A stretch of DNA of 64,000 bases, taken from contig NZ_VRKO01000012.1 in NCBI RefSeq assembly GCF_012271765.1, positions 124,001 to 188,000 of the forward strand, written 5' to 3'. Numbering within the stretch: the stretch's first letter is position 1; every line of letters begins with the position of its first letter. This DNA comes from Erwinia rhapontici (GTDB taxonomy: Bacteria; Pseudomonadota; Gammaproteobacteria; Enterobacterales; Enterobacteriaceae). Below, one piece after another: positions 25,019 to 34,453 of this stretch. The translations under genes were made by a program, and so were the position numbers. The notes below the pieces were generated by a model. The model was given only the letters and a program-made list of their open reading frames with translations. It did not search any database and was not told where the DNA came from.

Positions 25019-26862
25019 ATTATATTCCCGTCCATATCGTAAGTGGTTCGTTGCCAGCGATAATCCGGCCTGTTGGTAAAGGTAACCAGCTTAGCGGGCT
25101 TTACTGCTCCGGTAATTCTTCCCTGACTATCTTTTATCACGCTGTTCCAGTTGGCCGAGCAGTGAAGGTATTTTCCGGCCAGTACATTAATTTCCGGGGT
25201 GGTAAATCCGCTGGCCCGCTGGCCGTTGCGAACGGCGCGCCCCATCACCATAGCTTTTTTATAGAATTCATAGAGTTCTGATGGCAGTTTTAATTCTGTA
25301 TTCGTACTTCGAATGGGTTCAAACACCACCCCTGCATCCTGCGCGGCATCGATCATCACCCGCAGCGCCACCTTTGACCAGTCATTACGCGTGGGGCGTT
25401 CAAGGGTTAGTGCGGCAGCGCTGCGTTTTTGCAGCGTGCCGTAGCGGTCGGCGGGCATTCGGTCATCATGCCAGGCTCTGAGTTTAATTTTGTTGCCCTG
25501 CAGCAGCGGCGCAATCATGGGATAACAGGCCATAATCCTGAACTGTGCCCCGGCATGCCGATAGGTGTTGGTTTCCTTATCGGGAACAGAAACCGGCACG
25601 GTTTCAAACTGCGGGCGCGTAAGGAAACAGGCTTCGTACTCGTCGGGATTATACCCACCGCCAATATCCGAGTGCGCCCCCGGCAACGCCAGTTCCGGCC
25701 AGGCAGGTTTTACGCTGTTCAGGGCGAAGTTAAAACGGCACTCATGCTGCGCGGTGATATGGAATACTTTCTCCGCCACGCCGGGCCGCAGCACAATATT
25801 CACCTCTCCGGTATCCGCGCTGTGCGGGTTAAAGCCGTTAATCGGCGTGCCGACCCCCGCCACGGTATCGAATATCCCCAGGAAGCGGGTTTTGCCGCCG
25901 GGCGTGCCATTGAACTTAATCTCACCTAATCCGGCTTTAATCGCTGCCACAATGGCATCGTCCTGATCAAACACGCGGTTAGCAAAATGTCGTGCTGCTG
26001 CCGCGCCACGACTAAACCCAAAGATATCGAACTGCAACTCACTAATAATGAGAGATTTGATATCGGGAAGTTGAGAAAGATAGTCCTGAATACTGGTCAC
26101 CAGCAGTGTCACCGCCTTATCAGTTTTGCTGACTACCCCAGTACTGCCTCTGCCAGTCCCCATCCCGTAGGAACTGTCCCCCTGACCACTTTCAGTACCG
26201 ATCCCCTCAATATAAATGGCTCTCTGTGTATATGCCCTGTCCTGGTTATACAGCGTATACAGCCAGTGAACATTGGTGAAATAGCCCAGATGGCTTCCGG
26301 CGGCGAAACCGCTGTGACCATATTTTAACTTTACACACTGAGCCTGAGCAGAAGAGGAATCCCCGTCACTCATACCAAAATGCTCGCCAGCACAGGCATT
26401 CTGACGGTCAGCACTGTTATCCGCATTATTCCCCGACCCATCAAAAAACACCCCGATCGTCAGCATGATTTCGCGCCGCTTTTTCTTCGCGGACTGGGCG
26501 TATTGTTGCGGTACGATGCCCTGAGAGGGGGCGAACAGCGAGAGTTCAATCGGCTGTGGCTTGCGCTGCCTTACGCTGGCGGGTTCTTTGCCGTAACCGT
26601 CAGGAATGGAGGAAATAAACGTAGCCCCGCAGGGGCAGGAACTGACGCTGTCGAGCGTGCCGGCCAGTGACATCCCGCCCACCCTTATTTTGCCCGGCCC
26701 GCTGATGATGCGGTACGTCATACCCGGGTTCTTACCACAGGAGACCAGACTGCCCTCCCGGGGAAGCTCCGCACCACGCAGAAAAACGGTCGAGTGACCG
26801 CTCAGTACTTCCCCACCGCAGGTGGTTTTATCGCCAACGCGAAGAAAATATCCCTTTGTCAC
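25009..26862 (-). CDS. PAAR-domain phospholipase effector (Tle1/DUF2235), type VI secretion
   Basis: 617 residues. Residues ~1-90 are a PAAR tip domain (VGDKTTCGG, GAELPREGSLVSCG, SCPCGATF) that caps the VgrG spike. After a linker comes a DUF2235 alpha/beta-hydrolase: FFDGSGNN at 139-146, nucleophile Ser284 in GFSRGAAAAR, Asp332 in FDTVAG and His398 in GAHSDIGGGY, the Tle1 catalytic set. Known Tle1 enzymes are phospholipases A acting on membrane phosphatidylethanolamine in the target cell. It starts at GTG 26862 behind AAGGAC. A PAAR fusion removes the need for a separate adaptor. No VgrG is nearby. Confidence 0.88.
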   Translation of the reverse strand: MTKGYFLRVGDKTTCGGEVLSGHSTVFLRGAELPREGSLVSCGKNPGMTYRIISGPGKIRVGGMSLAGTLDSVSSCPCGATFISSIPDGYGKEPASVRQRKPQPIELSLFAPSQGIVPQQYAQSAKKKRREIMLTIGVFFDGSGNNADNSADRQNACAGEHFGMSDGDSSSAQAQCVKLKYGHSGFAAGSHLGYFTNVHWLYTLYNQDRAYTQRAIYIEGIGTESGQGDSSYGMGTGRGSTGVVSKTDKAVTLLVTSIQDYLSQLPDIKSLIISELQFDIFGFSRGAAAARHFANRVFDQDDAIVAAIKAGLGEIKFNGTPGGKTRFLGIFDTVAGVGTPINGFNPHSADTGEVNIVLRPGVAEKVFHITAQHECRFNFALNSVKPAWPELALPGAHSDIGGGYNPDEYEACFLTRPQFETVPVSVPDKETNTYRHAGAQFRIMACYPMIAPLLQGNKIKLRAWHDDRMPADRYGTLQKRSAAALTLERPTRNDWSKVALRVMIDAAQDAGVVFEPIRSTNTELKLPSELYEFYKKAMVMGRAVRNGQRASGFTTPEINVLAGKYLHCSANWNSVIKDSQGRITGAVKPAKLVTFTNRPDYRWQRTTYDMDGNIIWK

Positions 26863-27087
26863 AGGCTGTCCTTAGCTCATTCACGGTGAACATTAAATGC
26901 ACAAAGAACAACTTAACCCAAACGCTTCTGAGGAGAAATAGGCGTTCCGCTAACAAAGCCCTCGTTTTTTTACGATTTATCGTCCGGGTCAACTTAATTT
27001 CAAGGCGTTATATCTGACACCGTTTTTGTGAGAATGAATCGTAAATACCCGTCAGGAGCGATTTTATTCCTGCATAAAAAGCAAGCG
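26863..27087. other. Intergenic scar with sequence matching the region before the second PAAR-Tle1 copy
   Basis: About 120 bp upstream of the first PAAR-Tle1 gene (with GCTAACA...TTTTTTTACGATTTATCG, 26950-26982) match 31040-31102. There the final TTATCG is the last codons and stop of the monooxygenase gene. It marks the junction of a tandem duplication. No gene. Confidence 0.6.
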
Positions 27088-27747
27088 CTACCATTTGCCG
27101 TAAGGGTATTTCTTTCCGTTGATAAAATCTTTTATGTCCTGATCATAACCATAAGAAAAATCGCTCTTAGTGATTCCTTTGCAAATATCTAATTTATCCC
27201 CGGATAACGTTTTCAGGACAGAGGGTGTTATACGGTAGTTATGCTCGAAACCGATTCCATTCACCCAGACGGCCACCTTCCCTTCAGGGGCCAGCCCAAT
27301 CTGGATACTGTCGTGATACCGGGTCTTTCCCTGATAGTATTTGTGTGGGCTGGGCTTACGCATTTTATCCACTATCTCATCGGACAACGTCAGATGAGTT
27401 TCATACACCTTTTTATCAATCACCGAATCCCAGCAAAAAATAATATGCCGGGGGGGATGCTGTACATGATTCCAGTACCCGTAAAGTGCACGCGCACTGT
27501 CGTTCCACTCACCCGTCACGTCATACAGCGCCTTGGTACTGTCGAGAGTATTAAATCGATAATCAATATTGCCCATATCCAGGATGGCGGCGAAGGTCAC
27601 CTGCGCAGGCAGCCCTTTCGGTGTGAAAAAATTAAACTTCCACTCTGTTGGCTCTGCGTCGAGAGCCGTCTTGTTGGCCTGGTCTGCCCCCTGGCAGGCC
27701 GTCAACGTCAGTAGTGAAAGCAGCACAGCGATCCGTTTTATTTCCAT
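27088..27747 (-). CDS. DUF2931 lipoprotein (copy 3)
   Basis: 219 residues with lipobox LTLTAC. Its C-terminal half is nearly identical to copy 1 (HNYRITPSVLKTLSGDKLDICKG and the SYGYDQDIKDFI segment), which shows recent duplication. It is last of three after the broken PAAR-Tle1 at 29112-30982. It may still protect against sibling strains that carry the intact effector. Confidence 0.73.
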   Translation of the reverse strand: MEIKRIAVLLSLLTLTACQGADQANKTALDAEPTEWKFNFFTPKGLPAQVTFAAILDMGNIDYRFNTLDSTKALYDVTGEWNDSARALYGYWNHVQHPPRHIIFCWDSVIDKKVYETHLTLSDEIVDKMRKPSPHKYYQGKTRYHDSIQIGLAPEGKVAVWVNGIGFEHNYRITPSVLKTLSGDKLDICKGITKSDFSYGYDQDIKDFINGKKYPYGKW

Positions 27748-27774
27748 ATTCTGTTCCCGTCCCTGTTCTAAAAA

Positions 27775-28434
27775 CTACCAGACACCATACGGATACACTT
27801 TGTTTTTAATGAACTCTGGTGTATCCCCGTAGTATTTATACCCATTCGGGTGTTTGGTTATTCCTTTGCACAGCGCTAATTTATCGCCGGAAACCGTTTT
27901 CAGCACTGCAGGTATTACGCGATGGTTCGGTTCAAATCCTATGCCATCTATCCAGACGGCGACTTTTCCTTCAGGGGCCAGTCCAATCTGGATACTGTCG
28001 TAATACGCAGTCTTGCCAAGATAGTTCTTGTACATGCTGGACCTGCGCATTTTATCTATAGCGGCATCAGGTAACGTCAGGTGAGTTTCATACACCTTTT
28101 TATCAATCACCGAATCCCAGCAGAATAAAATATGACGGGGGGGAGATTTTGTCCGGTTCCAGTGTCCATTGGCAGCCCGCGAGCGTTCGTTCCACTCGCC
28201 GACAACGCTATCCAGCGCAGGCGTATAGTCTAAGGTGTTAAACCGATAATCAATATTGCCAGCATCGAGGACGGCGGCAAAGGTCACCAGTGCGGGCAGG
28301 GCTTTGGGTGTAAAAAAGTTAAATTTCCACTCCGTTGGTTCCGTGTTTTGAGCCGCCTTGTTGGTCTGACCTGCTCCCTGGCAGGCAGTCAGGATCAATA
28401 GCGAAAGCAGCCCTGCGATACGTTTTATTTCCAT
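27775..28434 (-). CDS. DUF2931 lipoprotein (copy 4)
   Basis: 219 residues. The signal and first ~50 residues match copy 1 almost exactly; the centre resembles copy 3 (DAGNIDYRFNTLDYT). The C-terminus differs: HPNGYKYYGDTPEFIKNK, then YPYGVW instead of YPYGKW. The mosaic pattern suggests recombination among the copies. Putative immunity lipoprotein. Confidence 0.73.
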   Translation of the reverse strand: MEIKRIAGLLSLLILTACQGAGQTNKAAQNTEPTEWKFNFFTPKALPALVTFAAVLDAGNIDYRFNTLDYTPALDSVVGEWNERSRAANGHWNRTKSPPRHILFCWDSVIDKKVYETHLTLPDAAIDKMRRSSMYKNYLGKTAYYDSIQIGLAPEGKVAVWIDGIGFEPNHRVIPAVLKTVSGDKLALCKGITKHPNGYKYYGDTPEFIKNKVYPYGVW

Positions 28435-28461
28435 ATTTAGTTCCCGTCCTTGCGCTAAAAA

Positions 28462-29121
28462 TTACCAGACACCATACGGATACACTTTGTCCTTAATAAA
28501 TTCTTTTGTATTTTCTCCGTATTCATAACCGTTTGAAAAACGTGTTATCCCTTTGCAAATCTCTAATTTTTCCCCGGAGAGCGTTTTCAGGACAGACGGG
28601 GTGACACGATAATTAGGCTCAAATCCTACCCCCCTTAGCCAGATAGCCACCTTCCCCTCCGGCGCCAGCCCAATCTGGATATTGTCGTAATACGCCGTTT
28701 TGCCAAGATAGTTTTTATATACGCTCGGCCTGCGCATTTTATCTACTACTTCCCAGGGGAAAGTCAGATGGGTTTCATAGACCTTTTTATCAATCACAGA
28801 GTCCCAGCAAAAAATAATATGCTTGGGCGGTTTTTCAACGTGATTCCAGTGTCCGCCAGGTGCCCGCGAAATGTCGTTCCACTCACCGATGACCTTATCC
28901 AGATCCGGGGTGTTGTTGAGCGTATTAAATTGATAAACGGTGCCAACCGCATCCTGGACCACGACAAAGGTCACCAGGGCAGGCAACGCTTTGGGTGTAA
29001 AAAAGTTAAATTTCCACTCTTTTGGTTCCGTGTTTTGAGTCGCTTTGTTGAGTTGTCCTGCTCCCTGGCAGGCCGTCAGGATCAATAGCGAAAGCAGCCC
29101 GGCAATACGTTTTATTTCCAT
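28462..29121 (-). CDS. DUF2931 lipoprotein (copy 5, coupled to broken PAAR-Tle1)
   Basis: 219 residues with lipobox LTAC. Its ATG overlaps the last ten bases of the disrupted PAAR-Tle1 copy, the same coupling as copy 2. It ends YPYGVW like copy 4. Since the effector upstream is frameshifted, translation coupling is still possible only if ribosomes restart inside it. Confidence 0.75.
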   Translation of the reverse strand: MEIKRIAGLLSLLILTACQGAGQLNKATQNTEPKEWKFNFFTPKALPALVTFVVVQDAVGTVYQFNTLNNTPDLDKVIGEWNDISRAPGGHWNHVEKPPKHIIFCWDSVIDKKVYETHLTFPWEVVDKMRRPSVYKNYLGKTAYYDNIQIGLAPEGKVAIWLRGVGFEPNYRVTPSVLKTLSGEKLEICKGITRFSNGYEYGENTKEFIKDKVYPYGVW

Positions 29122-30982
29122 ATTCTGTTCCCGTCCATATCGTAAATCGTCCGTTGCCAGCGTTCATCCGGCCGGTTAGTAAAAGTCACCAGTTTCGCGG
29201 GCTTCACCGCCCCGGTGATCCTTCCCTGAGTGTCCCGTATCACGCTGTTCCAGTTGGCCGAGCAGTGAAGGTATTTTCCCGCCAGCGCAGTAATTTGCCC
29301 GGTGGTATACTCGCTGACCAATTGACCATTGCGGACAGCGCGGCCCATCATAATCGCTTTTTTATACAACTCTTTTAGTTCGGTCGGTAATGAAAGGTTG
29401 TCATCTTTAGGTAGTATGGGTTCAAACACCACCCCCGCATCCTGCGCGGCGTCGATCATTACCCGTAGCGCCACCTTTGACCAGTCATTGCGCGTCGGGC
29501 GCTCAAGAATTAGCGCGGCACCGCTGCGTTTTTGCAGCATACCGAAGCGGTCGGCGGGCATTCGGTCGTCATGCCAGGCTCTGAGTTTAATCACGTTACC
29601 CTCAAGCAGCGGCGCTATGGCCGGATAACGCGTCATGATCCCAAACTGTGAACCGGCATGACGATACGTTGCGGTCTCCTTATCAGAAACAGAAACCGGC
29701 ACGGTTTCAAACTGCGGGCGCGTAAGGAAGCAGGCTTCGTACTCGTCGGGATTATACCCGCCACCAATATCCGAGTGTGCCCCGGGCAACACCAGCTCCG
29801 GCCACGCGGGCTTTACGCTGTTCAGCGCAAAGTTAAAACGGCACTCGTGCTGTGCGGTGATATGGAAGACCTTCTCCGCCACGCCGGGACGCAGCGCGAT
29901 ATTCACCTCTCCGGTATCCGCGCTGTGCGGGTTAAAACCGTTAACCGGCGTACCGATCCCCGCCACGGTATCAAATATCCCCAGAAAACGGGTTTTACCG
30001 CCGGGTTTACCAGTGAGTTTAACTTCACCCACTCCGGCTTTAATCGCTGCCACAATGGCATCATCCTGCTCGAACACCCGGTTGGCAAAATGCCGCGCCG
30101 CCGCTGCCCCCCGGCTAAAACCGAAAATATCAAACTGTAATTCTTTGATAATACAATCTTTGGCTTCAGGGAATCTGAAAAGATAATCCTCGATACCCGT
30201 TACCAGCAACGCCACCGCCTTATCGGTTTTACTGGCTACGCCAGTGTTACCTCTACCGGTTCCCATCCCGTAAGAGCTGTCACCCTTTCCGCTTTCTGTA
30301 CCAATTCCTTCGATATAAATGGCACTCTGTCCATGTCCGGTATCGGTGGTAATTTTCTGGTTATACAGCGTATTCAGCCAATACACATTGGTGTAATAAC
30401 CAAGATAACTTCCTGCGGCAATACCGCTATGACTCCGTTTCAGCCTTTACGCACTGAGATAACGTAGATTCGGCATCCCCGTCACTCATGCCATAATGCT
30501 CGCCTGCACAGGCATTCTGACGGTCAGCACTGTTATCCGCATTATTCCCCGTCCCATCAAAAAACACCCCGATCGTCAGCGTGATTTCGCGCCGCTTTAT
30601 CTTCGCGGACTGGGCGTGTTGTTGCGGTACGTCTGCCTGAGAGGGAGCAAACAGGGGGATATCAATCGGCGCAACGGGTTTTCGTTGCGTTACGCTGGCG
30701 GGTTCTTTGCCGTAACCGTCAGGAATGGAGGAAATAAATGTCGCCCCGCAGGGGCAGGAACTGACGCTGTCGAGCGTACCGGCCAGCGGCATCCCGCCCA
30801 CCCTGATTTTGCCCGGCCCGCTGATGATGCTGTACGTCATACCGGGGTTCCTTACCGCAGGAGACCAGACTGCCCTCCCGCGGAAGCTCCGCGCCACGCA
30901 GAAAGACGGTCGAGTGACCGCTCAGTATTTCCCCACCGCAGCTGGTTTTATCGCCGACGCGAAGAAAATAGCCCTTTGCCAT
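29112..30982 (-). pseudogene. PAAR-Tle1 phospholipase broken by two +1 frameshifts
   Basis: Three reading frames together cover a second full PAAR-Tle1 protein: PAAR start at 30982 (MAKGYFLRVGDKTSCGG), the middle to about 30440, and the hydrolase part to 29112. Comparison with the intact copy shows one extra base within 30841-30855 (GGAACCCCGG against GAACCCGGG) and one within 30432-30448. Total length, 1871 bp, is two above a multiple of three. The catalytic parts GFSRG, FDTVAG and GAHSDIGGGY remain intact in the last frame. Either a decayed duplicate or assembly error in short homopolymers; two independent errors are less likely. Confidence 0.8.
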
Positions 30983-31096
30983 ATGCTGTCCTTAGCCCGT
31001 TTACGTTGAACATAAAATGTGCGAAGGACAACTTAACCAAAAGTTTTCTGAGAAGAAATACGCGTACCGCTAACACAGACGTCTTTTTTTTACGAT

Positions 31097-32446
31097 TTAT
31101 CGCCTGTAATGCTGTCCCGCACCAAACAGCCTTTCGCGCAGGGTCAGCGGCTGCGCAGGTCGGGGTGCAACGCGTCCGCGGGCTTTCAGCTCCGGTATCA
31201 CATAGCGGGCAAAATCCTCAAAGCTGCCGGGACTGATGGCATAGCCGATGTTAAAACCGTCCACGCCCGATGCCGCGGCAAACTGTTCCAACTGGTCGGC
31301 CACCGACTGCGGGCCGCCCACCAGCGTGGGATGCAGCCCCCCAATCCCGATGTAGTGTGCCGCTTCACGCAGTGTCCACTGTCGGCCACCGTCAATACGC
31401 GTCAGGCTGGCGAGCGCCGAGCGGCAGGCGTCAGTTTCGATATATTCCAGCGGGCGATCAGGATCGTAGTCGGCCCAGTCCACCCCCGTCCAGGCGGAGA
31501 ACAGCGCCAGCGCCGCTTCTTTACTGATGTAACGCTGAAAATCGGCATAGCGTGCCTGGGCCTGTGTGTCATCCGGCCCGGTCACCACGGTGACGGCGGC
31601 AATAAAGCGCAGGGCATCGGGATGCCGCCCCTGCTCCACCGCCAACTGGCGAATGGTGGCAATATCATGACGAATGGCCTCCGGCGTCAGCCCGGCCATA
31701 AAGATCACCTCGGCGTTGGCGGCGGCAAACAGGCTACCGCGTGCGGAGGTACCCGCCTGAAACAGCACCGGGGTACGCTGCGGGCTGGGTTCGCTGAGAT
31801 GCGCATCCGGCACCTGGTAGTAACGGCCCTGGTGACGAATGGGGTGAACTTTATGCGGATGGCTGTAAACCCCGGCCTGCTTGTCACGGACGACGGCATC
31901 CTCCTCCCACGAGCCTTCCCACAGTTTGCAGGCAACATCGACAAACTCCTGCGCACGATCGTAGCGCTCGTCATGAGGGATCTGCTGCGTCAGGCCGAGA
32001 TTGCGCGCGGCGGAGTCCAACATTGAGGTGACAATATTCCACGCCACCCGCCCGTTGCTGAGATGGTCCAGGGTGGTGAATTTCCGCGCCAGCAGATAAG
32101 GATGTTCGTAGGTGGTGGAAACGGTCACGCCAAAACCCAGATGCCGGGTGGCGGCCGCCAGCGCGGAGACCAGCAGCAGCGGATCGTTAACCGGCATCTG
32201 GGCGGCACCGCGCAGCGCCGCATGGGGCTGCTGCTGATAAACATCCAGCTGCCCCAGCGCATCCGCAAGAAACAGCGCATCGAACCCCGCCTCGTCCAGC
32301 AGCTGCGCGATCTCCACCCAGTAGCGGATATCGGTGTAGCGTGATGCCTGATCCTCTGGATGACGCCACAGCCCGGCGGAGATATGCCCGACCACGTTCA
32401 TCATAAAACCAAACAGGATCAGCGGCGGCTTCGGAGCACTCATCAT
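31097..32446 (-). CDS. LLM-class flavin-dependent monooxygenase (NtaA/SnaA/DszA family), copy 1
   Basis: 449 residues of a bacterial-luciferase-like TIM-barrel enzyme that uses reduced FMN from a partner reductase. GFMMNVVGHISAGLWRHP near the N-terminus, FTTLDHLSNGRVAWNIVTS (about 125-143) and VLFQAGTS are family marks. Members cleave C-S or C-N bonds in sulfones, chelators or antibiotics. It is the last gene of an operon with a ribose-type ABC importer and overlaps the permease stop (ATGA). The importer presumably brings its substrate. No flavin reductase lies nearby. Confidence 0.87.
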   Translation of the reverse strand: MMSAPKPPLILFGFMMNVVGHISAGLWRHPEDQASRYTDIRYWVEIAQLLDEAGFDALFLADALGQLDVYQQQPHAALRGAAQMPVNDPLLLVSALAAATRHLGFGVTVSTTYEHPYLLARKFTTLDHLSNGRVAWNIVTSMLDSAARNLGLTQQIPHDERYDRAQEFVDVACKLWEGSWEEDAVVRDKQAGVYSHPHKVHPIRHQGRYYQVPDAHLSEPSPQRTPVLFQAGTSARGSLFAAANAEVIFMAGLTPEAIRHDIATIRQLAVEQGRHPDALRFIAAVTVVTGPDDTQAQARYADFQRYISKEAALALFSAWTGVDWADYDPDRPLEYIETDACRSALASLTRIDGGRQWTLREAAHYIGIGGLHPTLVGGPQSVADQLEQFAAASGVDGFNIGYAISPGSFEDFARYVIPELKARGRVAPRPAQPLTLRERLFGAGQHYRR

Positions 32447-33432
32447 ACCCCTCCGCGCTGGCGACGGTTCAGCGCTCCGGCGGCCAGCACCACGAAGATC
32501 AGCACCCCGGTCGCCACCTGCTGCCAGTAAAAGTTCCAGCCGATCAACAGTAACCCGTTGGCGACAAAGCTGAGCAGGACAACGCCAAGCAAGGTGCCCG
32601 GCACGCTGGGCCGCCGCGAGCGGGAGAAGGTGCTGCCAATAAAGGCCGCGCCGATGGCATTCAACAGATAGGCATTGCCCGACAACGACACCCAGGCTTT
32701 CACATTCGATGCCAGCATCAGTCCCACCAGACCAGCGGTGACGGCGCTGATCACAAAGGCCAGCGTGATCAGCCGTTTGGTATGGATACCCGAATAGTGC
32801 GCCACGCTACTCTGGCTGCCGAAGACGTTGAGCGCCCGGCCATGACGACTGCGCTGCAACAGCAGATGCAACCCCAGCGCCAGCAACGCAACGACCCACA
32901 GCGGCAGCGGAATGCCCAGCCAGCTGCCGTGGCTGATGGCTGAGAATCCCGGCGGCAACACCTGGCTCAGCAGGTAGATCGGCTGACCGCCGTTCGATGC
33001 CAGCTGCTGCACGCTCTGGCCGATAAACAGTGTACCCAGCGTGGCAAGAAACGGCTCCACGCCCAGTACCGCAATCAGAAATGCGTTAAACAAACCCACG
33101 CACAGTGCTGCCAGCAGCGCCGCACCAATCGCCAGCGGCAGCCCAACCTGGTGCAGCACCAGCGTGACCAGCACCAGGCAGGCAAAATCAATCGCGGTGC
33201 CGACGGAGAGATCAACGGCGCCCATCGAAGCCACCACCGTCATCGCCAGGGCGACAATCGCCAGCGGCGCGACGTTATTCAGTAGCACGCTTTCGATATT
33301 GCTCAGGGTGAAAAAGCCGGGGGCGAACAGGCTGAACAGCAGCAATAACAGGGCAAAGGCCAGCAGCATCAGCAGGCTGAGCAGGTTGCCGCCTGCCCTT
33401 GCCGCCACATGACGAAGGGTTAACTCAGACAC
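32443..33432 (-). CDS. Ribose-type ABC transporter permease 2 (RbsC-like)
   Basis: 329 residues with about eight to ten membrane segments (BPD_transp_2 family). VDLSVGTAIDFACL, near residue 75, is the usual RbsC-type conserved loop. It overlaps the upstream permease by eight bases and the downstream monooxygenase by four, so the operon is tightly coupled. It would form a heterodimer with the permease at 33425-34453. Confidence 0.87.
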   Translation of the reverse strand: MSELTLRHVAARAGGNLLSLLMLLAFALLLLLFSLFAPGFFTLSNIESVLLNNVAPLAIVALAMTVVASMGAVDLSVGTAIDFACLVLVTLVLHQVGLPLAIGAALLAALCVGLFNAFLIAVLGVEPFLATLGTLFIGQSVQQLASNGGQPIYLLSQVLPPGFSAISHGSWLGIPLPLWVVALLALGLHLLLQRSRHGRALNVFGSQSSVAHYSGIHTKRLITLAFVISAVTAGLVGLMLASNVKAWVSLSGNAYLLNAIGAAFIGSTFSRSRRPSVPGTLLGVVLLSFVANGLLLIGWNFYWQQVATGVLIFVVLAAGALNRRQRGGV

Positions 33433-34453
33433 GGACTTTTCTCCTTTGCTGGCGCTGGCGCAGCAGTGCGGTCAGTGATACCACCGAGAGGATCAGCACC
33501 CCTTCCACACCGTTAATCCAGTAGCTGGACACATTAATTAACTGGAAACCGTTGGCAATCAGGCTGAGGAACAGCACGCTGACCAGGGTTCCGGCCACGG
33601 TCGGCACCAGACGCCGTGAAAACACCACGCCCAGCAGCACAGCGGCAATCACCATCAGCAGGTTATCGCCCGCCCCCGGCGAACTGCCGCTGAGCACGGT
33701 CACTGAACCGAAAGCGGCTAATGCCGACGCTACGCCACAAAGCACATAGCTGGCAGCGATATAGCGCCACACGACCAGGCCATTTGCTCGCGCCGCCAGG
33801 GGATGGCTGCCCACTGCCTGTAAGCGCAGCCCGAAGCGGGTGCTGTGTGTCAACAGAATTGCCAGCAGCGCCAGCAGGGCAAAGGCCCAGGCCAGCCAGG
33901 GCAACGTCAGCGGCCCGGCGGCCAGCAGAGCATCAAACAGCGGGCCACTGACCGGAATGGTGGAGTTCTGCGTCAGCACCATCTCCAGCCCGATGGCGAT
34001 ATTCATGGTGGTCAGCGTCGCCAGCAGCGGCAGAATACGCAGCCACACCACCGCCAGCGCATTCAGCGCGCCGAGGGCAGCACCGCTTAATACGGCCAGG
34101 CTCAGCGCCACCGTCAGGGAATGACCTGCCGCCAGTTGCGTGGCAAACACCGCCGCACTCAGCCCCATATTGGCTGCCACCGACAGATCAATGCCGCCGG
34201 TGAGCGAGTGGCTACCGCCACCGGTCAGCACCAGCGTCAGGCCAAAGGCCAGCGTGCCGGTCACGGCGGCCTGTTGGAGCACGTTACCCAGATTACCGAC
34301 GGTGAGAAAAATCGGTGACAGCACGGCAAACACCGCCAGTACTGCAACAATGATCAGCAGCGCACCGCCCTGTAACCACTGCACGGCCTGCCCGGATGCC
34401 GGAGCAGCGGGCACCGGACGGGCCAGCCCCGCAGGTGAAGTGAGTTCGCTCAT
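33425..34453 (-). CDS. Ribose-type ABC transporter permease 1 (RbsC-like)
   Basis: 342 residues, BPD_transp_2 family. GGSHSLTGGIDLSVAANMGLS is the conserved loop. The Pro/Ala-rich N-terminal tail (about 1-25) is cytoplasmic. The four-base overlap with the ATPase gene (34450-34453) indicates coupled translation. Two different permease genes in one ribose-type system is like the autoinducer-2 (Lsr) and some aldose or purine importers. Confidence 0.87.
   Translation of the reverse strand: MSELTSPAGLARPVPAAPASGQAVQWLQGGALLIIVAVLAVFAVLSPIFLTVGNLGNVLQQAAVTGTLAFGLTLVLTGGGSHSLTGGIDLSVAANMGLSAAVFATQLAAGHSLTVALSLAVLSGAALGALNALAVVWLRILPLLATLTTMNIAIGLEMVLTQNSTIPVSGPLFDALLAAGPLTLPWLAWAFALLALLAILLTHSTRFGLRLQAVGSHPLAARANGLVVWRYIAASYVLCGVASALAAFGSVTVLSGSSPGAGDNLLMVIAAVLLGVVFSRRLVPTVAGTLVSVLFLSLIANGFQLINVSSYWINGVEGVLILSVVSLTALLRQRQQRRKVRV

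Noticed and set aside
29112-30386. Treating the hydrolase part as an independent 424-residue gene
   Set aside because: The frame continues upstream of its first Met to the second frameshift and the missing parts are encoded in the other two frames; no ribosome site at 30386.
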